Assembly (NCBI GenBank): GCA_003696875.1 | Contig: RFHL01001298.1 | Location: forward strand, 1 to 12,969 | Direction: 5' to 3' | DNA: 12,969 nt | DNA from: Bacteroidota bacterium | Lineage (GTDB): Bacteria > Bacteroidota > Bacteroidia > J057 | Shown: one piece after another, positions 1-4,931 of the stretch | How positions within the stretch are numbered: position 1 is the first letter of the stretch | Layout of the letters: every line of letters starts with the position of its first letter | Made by a program: the position numbers and the translations under genes | Notes under the pieces: generated by a model | What the model was told of the DNA's origin: nothing | Databases searched by the model: none | The model's input: the letters and a program-made list of their open reading frames with translations, nothing else

Positions 1-41
1 CCACGGAGGTGGCGCTGGTGGAGGGGCAGGTGCCTTCGTAA
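1..41 (+). CDS. 3' end of an upstream gene (partial)
   Basis: Reading from base 3, codons run TEVALVEGQVPS and then stop at 39-41 (TAA). The G/C-rich third positions look like coding sequence, and a weak hairpin follows. Only 12 residues are visible, so the product cannot be named. It could also be a chance open frame at the window edge. Confidence 0.4.
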   Translation, partial: TEVALVEGQVPS

Positions 42-60
42 GGGAAGCTTGGAGCGCCGG

Positions 61-101
61 AGGGCGTCAGGGCGCCCTGCCATCGGGCCCACCTTTTGGT
101 G
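61..101 (+). terminator. weak hairpins after the partial upstream gene
   Basis: AGGGCG (61-66) pairs with CGCCCT (73-78) around the loop TCAGGG. A second small palindrome, CACC-TTTT-GGTG, covers 90-101. The first stem has no T tract directly behind it, so termination is only plausible. The rest of the stretch before the gene at 136 shows no convincing promoter. Confidence 0.3.
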
Positions 102-135
102 ACTTTCTCGTATCTTGTAGCAAAGCCATTCCCTG

Positions 136-534
136 ATGAGACATATTCGCATACATACCGAGGTGTCGCTGGAGGAGTTCTTGTCTCAAGTCGAACAGTT
201 GGATACCGCTGACCTGGAGGTGATGCTGGACCGGCTGCTGCGGGAGCAGGCCCGGCGGCGGGGCGCGCAGGGGTCAGAAGCAGAGACCCGCCTTCTGGAA
301 GCGATCAACGCCTCCTTGCCCCCGGACGAGCAGCTCCGTTATCAGCACTTGCAACACAAGCGGCAGACCGAAACCCTCAGCCAGGCGGAGCAGCAGGAGC
401 TTGTCCAGTTGACGGAAAACTGGGAGGCTCTGGCTCTGCGCCGGACTCAGCACCTCATCCAACTCGCAGCCCTCAGGGGGCAAACGCTGGCTGAGGTCCA
501 GGCCGATCTGGGCATAGGGGCACAATATGAGTAG
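136..534 (+). CDS. small helical protein paired with an HNH endonuclease
   Basis: A 132-aa soluble protein, rich in Glu, Gln, Leu and Arg, predicted largely helical, with no signal peptide or membrane segment. The second half carries a pattern I recognise from small proteins of cyanobacteria and Bacteroidota encoded just upstream of HNH endonucleases: INASLPPDEQLRYQHL (about residues 57-72), then ETLSQAEQQEL, and a C-terminal LAALRGQTLAEVQADLGI. The family's function is not known to me. The stop at 532-534 lies inside the start of the next gene (8-nt overlap in a different frame), so the two are almost certainly co-translated and may act together. The start at 136 is the only ATG before the conserved part. 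A partner or inhibitor role towards the nuclease is inference only. Confidence 0.75.
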   Translation: MRHIRIHTEVSLEEFLSQVEQLDTADLEVMLDRLLREQARRRGAQGSEAETRLLEAINASLPPDEQLRYQHLQHKRQTETLSQAEQQELVQLTENWEALALRRTQHLIQLAALRGQTLAEVQADLGIGAQYE

Positions 535-964
535 GAGCAGGCTTACACCGGCCATTCGCCAGAAGATCATCGACAGAGCGGTAGGCTGCTGTGAATACTG
601 CCACAGCCAGGCTCGCTTTGCGACCTATACCTTTTCGGTGGAGCATATTGTGCCTCTGAGCAAGGGCGGTACAGATACCATCGACAACCTGGCCCTGGCT
701 TGTCAGGGCTGCAATAGCCACAAGTACACCAAAACAGAGGCTATTGACCCGCTCTCCCAACTAAAGGTTCCCTTGTTCCACCCCCGCAAAGATCGCTGGA
801 GCACCCATTTCACCTGGAGTACCGACTTCTCCGAAGTCTTGGGTCTGACCCCGACGGGCAGAGCGACCTGCGCATCCTTGCAGCTCAATCGAGGCCCTAT
901 CAAGCACCTCCGAAAGGTATTATTTGCTGCAGGGATGCATCCCCCCGGAGATCTGCTGTTATAG
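527..964 (+). CDS. HNH endonuclease
   Basis: A 145-aa protein with a full HNH (beta-beta-alpha metal) nuclease fold. A first zinc-type pair C22-x2-C25 is followed by the EH motif (E39, H40; H40 is the expected general base), N54 in the DNLALAC stretch, and a second C59-x2-C62 pair with N63 and H65. The remainder includes a GRATxxxLQLNR stretch (about 111-122) and an end LFAAGMHPP, both features of this short HNH group. It would nick or cut DNA using one divalent metal. It starts eight bases inside the end of the upstream gene. Relatives sit beside helical partner proteins. Whether it serves defence, mobile-element homing or repair cannot be decided, since no restriction, phage or intron gene is next to it. 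Confidence 0.88.
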   Translation: MSRSRLTPAIRQKIIDRAVGCCEYCHSQARFATYTFSVEHIVPLSKGGTDTIDNLALACQGCNSHKYTKTEAIDPLSQLKVPLFHPRKDRWSTHFTWSTDFSEVLGLTPTGRATCASLQLNRGPIKHLRKVLFAAGMHPPGDLLL

Positions 965-1006
965 GAAGCAGATGGGGAGCATCCTTTCCCCTCAAAAAAC
1001 AGATCA

Positions 1007-1025
1007 GCCTCCCGGCGGGGGAGGC
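1007..1025 (+). other. hairpin downstream of the HNH gene
   Basis: GCCTCCC (1007-1013) pairs with GGGAGGC (1019-1025) around a 5-base loop. It has no following T tract, so it is not a canonical terminator. Its stem resembles that of the stronger hairpin at 1285-1306. Confidence 0.3.
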
Positions 1026-1050
1026 CCCGCGCCCGGCCTTCATCAGCTTT

Positions 1051-1185
1051 ATGCTGATATTTTTCTTGATGAGTCCCGTCTGGCTGAGCCCGGGGATGTG
1101 GGGCGTCAAGGCCTGTTTGCTGGCCCTGTGCCTGCTCTTCGGAGCCCTGCTGGGGATACTCGGACAGGTGCGTCAGGGGCCTTAG
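1051..1185 (+). CDS. possible small two-helix membrane protein or remnant
   Basis: A 44-aa frame starting MLIFFLMSPVWL and ending GILGQVRQGP. Two hydrophobic stretches (about residues 1-12 and 18-37) are joined by a Ser-Pro-Gly turn. The frame is open upstream without an ATG, so the start is uncertain (the hydrophobic run already begins with FISF before the Met). After the TAG the same frame stays open for 45 codons, including a plausible coding-like stretch around GHILVARLYPLGQ, and ends at 1321-1323. This could be a gene broken by a nonsense change, or chance in GC-rich sequence. I do not recognise the family. A longer overlapping frame (924-1388) is low-complexity and less likely. Confidence 0.3.
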   Translation: MLIFFLMSPVWLSPGMWGVKACLLALCLLFGALLGILGQVRQGP

Positions 1186-1284
1186 CCTGCGCTGGGCCAT
1201 ATATTGGTAGCCCGCCTGTATCCTTTGGGTCAAGCCATCGTAGACCTCTATTGCGGAGCGGCGCAAGCCAATCCGCTACCGCAG

Positions 1285-1315
1285 CCGCCTCCCACCAGGG
1301 AGGCGGGCCTGTTTT
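1285..1315 (+). terminator. rho-independent-like terminator
   Basis: A perfect 9-bp stem, CCGCCTCCC (1285-1293) with GGGAGGCGG (1298-1306), closed by the tetraloop ACCA. A short T run (1312-1315) follows after GCCTG. Placement at the end of the + strand unit fits termination of HNH-side transcription. The T run is short and set back a few bases, so strength is uncertain. Confidence 0.5.
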
Positions 1316-1383
1316 GGCCCTGATCGTGTGTCCCTCGCCCAGTAGGAGCTGTCGAACCCTACGTTCCGCTTATCGTACCCTAA

Positions 1384-1572
1384 CGTGAGTTTTGGATAAA
1401 AACCGCTTTGAATGGCTCCAATCGACGATTGTCATGCTGAGCGAAGCGAAGCATCTCATGTGTCCAAATAGATCCTTCGCTGGCGCCCTCTGGGCTGGCC
1501 CAGGATGACAGACAATCATTTGATAAACAGTTGATTACAGAATAGTCTTTCTCCGCTTATCCAAAACTCACG
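1384..1572. repeat. 189-bp MITE-like element with terminal inverted repeats
   Basis: CGTGAGTTTTGGATAA at 1384-1399 is the exact reverse complement of 1557-1572 (16 of 16). Outside both ends a similar TAT-GTACC block continues imperfectly. The interior contains no plausible gene, so any mobility would need a transposase elsewhere. The element lies between the + strand HNH unit and the convergent - strand copper operon. No clean target-site duplication is visible. A non-mobile explanation, a bidirectional structure at convergent gene ends, is possible. Confidence 0.55.
1427..1517. repeat. REP-like imperfect palindrome nested in the element
   Basis: The left arm begins GATTGTCATGCTGAGCG and continues through AGCGAAGCATCT to 1456. 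The right arm (1470-1517) begins AGATCCTTCGCT and ends AGGATGACAGACAATC. The arms pair imperfectly. The core TGTCATGCTGAGCGAAGCG is a motif I associate with dispersed intergenic repeats of Bacteroidota. Its role, in DNA or RNA, is unknown. Confidence 0.65.
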
Positions 1573-1654
1573 GTACATAAACCAGACTGGCCGCAAGAAA
1601 AGGGAGGGCTACCCCTAGCAACGCCAGCCACCCTTGTTTTTCTGATTGGATCAT
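1568..1654 (-). CDS. tiny membrane ORF, possibly cut off by the repeat element
   Basis: A 28-aa frame, MIQSEKQGWLALLG followed by a hydrophobic run to LVYVP. It looks like a charged N-terminus plus one membrane helix. The TGA stop lies inside the right inverted repeat of the 189-bp element, so the original protein may have continued and been truncated by insertion. It is on the same strand as copB, 94 bases downstream. No homology is recognised, and it may be chance. Confidence 0.25.
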   Translation of the reverse strand: MIQSEKQGWLALLGVALPFLAASLVYVP

Positions 1655-1748
1655 TCTGATTCGACCATATTGTGTGATGCTTGGGGCAAAGCAAAGGAAC
1701 TTTGGGGATTCTATCCAGTCTGGATTCAGGGACAGCGAAAAATCGGTA

Positions 1749-3758
1749 TCAGCCCAGTGCCCGCCGGAGGAGCTGGGCGTTGAGGGCTACGATGACGGTG
1801 CTGAGACTCATAAAGGCCGCCCCTACGGCGGGCGAAATCATGATCCCCCAGGGGTACAGCACCCCTGCCGCCAGGGGGACAGCCACGGCATTGTAGGCCG
1901 TGGCCCAAACCAGGTTCTGCACCATTTTGCGGTAGGTGGCCTTGCCAAACAAGATCAGCCGGCTGATGTCCCGCGGGTTGCTGTTGACCAGCACAATGTC
2001 GGCGGTCTCGGCGGCGACATCGGTACCGCTGCCTACCGCGACTCCGATATCAGCCTGCGCAAGCGCAGGCGCGTCATTAACGCCATCGCCGGTCATGGCG
2101 ACAAAGGCGCCCTGTTCCTGTAGTTCCTTCACTTTATCCAGTTTCTGATCAGGAAGCACTTCGGCAAAAAAGTCGTCCATGCCTAATTCTTTGCTGACCT
2201 TCTGAGCTACCGAGGCATTATCCCCTGTCAGCATGATGGCCCTGATCTGGTTTTCATGCAGGGTTTGGATGGCCGATCGGCTTTCTGGCCGAATCTGATC
2301 CGCAAGTGAGATGAACCCCGATAAGGCGTCATCCAGGAGTACAAAAACAATGGTTTCACTGCCATCATTCTGCGCCTGTTCGGGAATCTTGATTCCCTTT
2401 TCCTTGAGATAGCCCGGGCTTACCACTTTTACAGATTTCCCCTCCACCCTGGCTTTTACCCCTTTCCCTGTGATGGATTGGAAATCCTGAGCCTCAGGGA
2501 TGTTAACCTTCTCCTCATGCACTTTTGCCATAATCCCCTCCGCAATGGGGTGCTCGGAATTTGCCTCCAATGCACCGACCAGGCGCAATATCTCATGAGG
2601 ATCATCTGCATCGGCAAGATTCACGACTTTGTTTACCCCAAACTCCCCCGTAGTCAGGGTACCTGTCTTGTCAAAGACCAAGGTATCAATTTTGCGGGCG
2701 TTTTCGAAGGCGGTACGGTTACGGATCAGCAAGCCATTTTGGGCGGATAGGGCCGTAGAAATGGCCGTAACCAGCGGAATGGCCAGCCCCAGGGCATGGG
2801 GACAGGCAATCACCATGACGGTTACCATCCTTTCCAAGGCAAACGAGAACTCTTGGCCAAGGATTAGCCAAACGGTCAGGGTCCCAAATCCGACACTTAG
2901 GGAAACGATGGTCAGCCAGAATGCGGCCCGATCAGCGAGCTTTTGGGTCTTAGACTTTTTCCCCTGGGCCTCGCGGACCATGTTGATCACCTTGGAGAGA
3001 TAGCCTTCTTCTCCTGTTCCTGACACTTCTACCCGGAGCGAACCTTTTCCATTGACACTACCCCCTATGACCTGATCTTCTTTGGTTTTGCGAACCGGCT
3101 TACTTTCACCCGTCAGCATACTTTCATTCAGGCTGCTTTCTCCATCTATGATGGTACCATCAGCAGGGATTTTTTCTCCAGGTTTAATGAGAATGACATC
3201 CCCTTTTTTCAAATCAGACACAGGAACATCCATCACATGATCACCGTGAACCAGATGGGCTTCATCCGGCATCAGTTCGGCCAGTTTTTCCAGGGCGCGG
3301 GAGGCGCCCATGACAGAGCGCATCTCGATCCAGTGACCAGCCAACATGACGTCGATCAGGGTGGCTAGTTCCCAGAAAAAGGTTTTGCCTTCCAGCCCGA
3401 AGACAACCGCGATACTATACCCATAGGCCACGACAATGGCGATGGCGATAAGCGTCATCATGCCTGGGGCCTTGCCCTTAAGTTCTTCCACCATTCCGGT
3501 CAGGAAGGGCCATCCGCCATAAAAGAAAATCAGGGAAGACAGGCCAAAGAGGACATATTGGTCACCCGTAAATACCCAGTTGATGCCCAACCAGTCCTGG
3601 ATCATGGGCGAGAGCAATAGAACCGGGATGGTGAGGACCAGGGATACCCAAAAGCGTTTCTTGAAGTCTTCGATCATGTGGGCGTGGTGGTCGTGGTGAT
3701 CGTGCTGTGCTTCGCTTTGGCGGTTCTGGTGATGTTGGTGTTGGTGTTGGTGTTGCAT
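1749..3758 (-). CDS. copB: copper/silver-exporting P1B-type ATPase (CopB-like, CPH)
   Basis: A 669-aa heavy-metal ATPase that would export copper (CopB-like enzymes: Cu or Ag) from the cytoplasm at the expense of ATP. Residues 1-28 are a His-rich metal-binding tail in place of HMA domains. The membrane metal site is C319-P320-H321 (CPH, the P1B-3/CopB signature, not the CPC of CopA). The actuator loop has TGES (216-219). The phosphorylated aspartate is D363 in DKTGTLT. The nucleotide site has S401-E402-H403-P404, and the hinge is TGDGVND (556-562). The last helices carry YN (622-623) and MSLST (650-654), expected in this class. The length is normal and intact. The start at 3758 includes the His tail; a second Met (residue 28) would remove it. 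It lies downstream of the cus genes on the same strand but after a 564-bp gap, so it may have its own promoter. Base composition is lower in GC than cusA. Confidence 0.95.
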   Translation of the reverse strand: MQHQHQHQHHQNRQSEAQHDHHDHHAHMIEDFKKRFWVSLVLTIPVLLLSPMIQDWLGINWVFTGDQYVLFGLSSLIFFYGGWPFLTGMVEELKGKAPGMMTLIAIAIVVAYGYSIAVVFGLEGKTFFWELATLIDVMLAGHWIEMRSVMGASRALEKLAELMPDEAHLVHGDHVMDVPVSDLKKGDVILIKPGEKIPADGTIIDGESSLNESMLTGESKPVRKTKEDQVIGGSVNGKGSLRVEVSGTGEEGYLSKVINMVREAQGKKSKTQKLADRAAFWLTIVSLSVGFGTLTVWLILGQEFSFALERMVTVMVIACPHALGLAIPLVTAISTALSAQNGLLIRNRTAFENARKIDTLVFDKTGTLTTGEFGVNKVVNLADADDPHEILRLVGALEANSEHPIAEGIMAKVHEEKVNIPEAQDFQSITGKGVKARVEGKSVKVVSPGYLKEKGIKIPEQAQNDGSETIVFVLLDDALSGFISLADQIRPESRSAIQTLHENQIRAIMLTGDNASVAQKVSKELGMDDFFAEVLPDQKLDKVKELQEQGAFVAMTGDGVNDAPALAQADIGVAVGSGTDVAAETADIVLVNSNPRDISRLILFGKATYRKMVQNLVWATAYNAVAVPLAAGVLYPWGIMISPAVGAAFMSLSTVIVALNAQLLRRALG

Positions 3759-3930
3759 GAAATCGTTGGGTTTTTGTGGGTGGGGCTAAGGACCACTGCG
3801 TGAGCCGCAAAGAAGAAACGGGCCCGCAGCTGGAGGCAAGGGGGAGCAGCCCAATCAGGGGAAATCGGCGGAGGCGCCATCTCGGGCAGGGACATAGTCC
3901 CTCAGTTCTTCAGGGTGCCCATCATACCTT

Positions 3931-3954
3931 CCCCGCACCTTATATGGTGAGGGG
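3931..3954 (-). promoter_or_regulatory. hairpin or operator-like inverted repeat upstream of copB
   Basis: CCCC-g-CACC (3931-3939) pairs with GGTG-a-GGGG (3946-3954) around the AT-rich centre TTATAT, giving eight pairs with one symmetric mismatch. A GC-rich dyad with an AT centre suits a protein operator or an RNA hairpin. It lies about 170 bases before the copB start. No T tract follows on either strand, so a terminator is unlikely. Confidence 0.35.
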
Positions 3955-3985
3955 CTACGGCATCCCGAGGGGCAACTTCCCTTCT

Positions 3986-4165
3986 CTACAAAGGGCCGTT
4001 GAGGTGGGCGCGTGCAGACTGCTCTGTCTGTGATACGGTTTCACGGGCGACTCCGGAATACGCATTCACCAGCAGGCTGCCATGGAGCCAGAAAGAGGCC
4101 TGACCCAGGAGAAACCGCAGCCCCAGGCTGTGGATTTCTCCCAGGGAATCAGGCACCAAAGGCAT
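3986..4165 (-). CDS. possible 59-aa hypothetical protein or gene relic
   Basis: A frame from ATG at 4163-4165 to TAG at 3986-3988. It begins MPLVPDSLGEIHSLGLRF, continues with FLLGQASFWLHGSLLVNAY, and ends ARAHLNGPL. Codon choice resembles the GC-rich genes around it, and a mid-protein amphipathic stretch is present. It overlaps the 57-bp imperfect palindrome, which could instead explain the open frame. The same frame upstream of a TAA (4190-4192) is open and reads like a protein (GRIIAFGRTIFRDLGLILG), but has no start codon, which would fit a decayed gene. Family not recognised. Confidence 0.3.
   Translation of the reverse strand: MPLVPDSLGEIHSLGLRFLLGQASFWLHGSLLVNAYSGVARETVSQTEQSARAHLNGPL
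4098..4154. repeat. 57-bp imperfect palindrome
   Basis: The left arm reads GCCTGA, CCCAGGAGAAA, then CCGCAGCC. The right arm, as reverse complement, reads GCCTGATT, CCCTGGGAGAAAT, CCACAGCC. The three blocks pair in order with small bulges around a CCA centre. It is suited to a long RNA stem in the leader before copB, or to a REP-like DNA element. It also sits within a possible small ORF. Confidence 0.5.
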
Positions 4166-4322
4166 GCTGCCTCTTACCGACGATGTGGTTTAGGGCCCGG
4201 GCAAAAATGGTGTGCCCAGAATCAGCCCGAGGTCCCGAAAGATCGTTCTCCCGAACGCAATGATTCGCCCTTGGGGTCGCAGGTGCTTGCCTAAGCGGGA
4301 ATGAAAGATGAGCGAGGGAACC

Positions 4323-4919
4323 TTACAGTTCTTCCTCTACCTTGCCGCAATGGAGCATCATGTCTCCAAAATAAGGGTTATTAACTTCCTTTTCTGCTGC
4401 TAGCCAGAATGCGCCCTTTCCATCAAAAGCCATTGGGCAATATTGTCTATAGATTGGGCTTTGGTTCGCTTCGGTGGCCTTTAGCATGGAATAGACATTA
4501 TCAGAAAGGGAGTTGAAATGATCCCGCTGATGGGTAGGGTCTTCCGTTTCTGCTATATGTCCGGCATCAAAGCGAATCTTTTCCAGCAATTCACCTGCTT
4601 CGCCTCCAAGTGTGGCTACTAACTCAGCAGCAGCCTGGCTAGCAGCGGTACCATCCGTTTGAACTAATTCATTCTTTATTTTCAGGTAGGCAGTAAGAAT
4701 CTGTTGAGCTTTTTCCTTCGGGATGTCCATATCCATAGAAGCAGTAGCCATATTTCCAGATTCTTCCATATGCGTACCATGATCCATGTGACCGTCTTCA
4801 GCCATATGGTCAGCATGATTCTCGTGATTCTGATGCTGGGTTCCACTAGTGCAAGCCGATACGGTAAATACCATAAGGGACAATAGGGCTAACAGGGTGA
4901 TTGATGTTACTCGTTTCAT
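4323..4919 (-). CDS. DUF3347 lipoprotein, putative copper-binding
   Basis: A 198-aa secreted lipoprotein. A type II signal peptide ends at VSAC with lipidated C23, so the protein should be anchored to a membrane facing the periplasm or outside. A His/Met/Asp-rich linker (about 28-65) can bind copper or silver. The DUF3347 domain follows (about 67-198), with the expected YCPMAF (C161, M163) and NPYFGDMMLHCG (H190, C191) motifs. The start is 12 nt after the cusB stop, preceded by an A/T-rich stretch, so it is in the same transcript. The related DUF3347 domain forms the end of CusB next door. A role as metal sink or chaperone handing metal to the pump is inference. The gene has clearly lower GC than cusA and cusC. 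Confidence 0.88.
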   Translation of the reverse strand: MKRVTSITLLALLSLMVFTVSACTSGTQHQNHENHADHMAEDGHMDHGTHMEESGNMATASMDMDIPKEKAQQILTAYLKIKNELVQTDGTAASQAAAELVATLGGEAGELLEKIRFDAGHIAETEDPTHQRDHFNSLSDNVYSMLKATEANQSPIYRQYCPMAFDGKGAFWLAAEKEVNNPYFGDMMLHCGKVEEEL

Positions 4920-4931
4920 TTTTAAAAAATG

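Larger units (their letters stand above)
3759..4322 (-). other. 564-bp gap between the cus operon and copB
   Basis: All other junctions from cusA to the DUF3347 gene are between a 4-nt overlap and 12 nt, so this long GC-rich stretch stands out. It holds a hairpin (3931-3954), a 57-bp imperfect palindrome (4098-4154), a small palindrome GGGACATAGTCCC (3889-3901) and a possible 59-aa ORF. On the - strand, the frame of that ORF is also open between the DUF3347 gene end and 4193, but it has no start codon there. I see no confident promoter of the Bacteroidota type. It may be the leader of copB or the remains of a lost gene. Confidence 0.6.

Noticed and set aside
703..1266. A 187-codon - strand frame over the HNH gene end and the following gap
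   Set aside because: It is antisense to the clear HNH gene, hydrophilic, and has no recognisable motif.
924..1388. A 154-codon + strand frame after the HNH gene
   Set aside because: Low-complexity Gly/Pro/Ser/Ala content. It overlaps the HNH gene end and runs through the hairpin at 1285-1306. An alternative frame there looks more protein-like.
1365..1561. Direct repeats TCCGCTTATC (1365-1374 and 1552-1561) as target-site duplications of the 189-bp element
   Set aside because: The right copy overlaps the terminal inverted repeat (from 1557), so the two do not flank the element symmetrically.
3674..3895. A - strand frame upstream of and overlapping the copB start, with a weak lipobox-like stretch in a neighbouring frame
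   Set aside because: It overlaps the copB start and has no start codon in the frame with the lipobox-like residues. The Pro/Thr-rich remainder comes from the His-codon repeat read out of frame.
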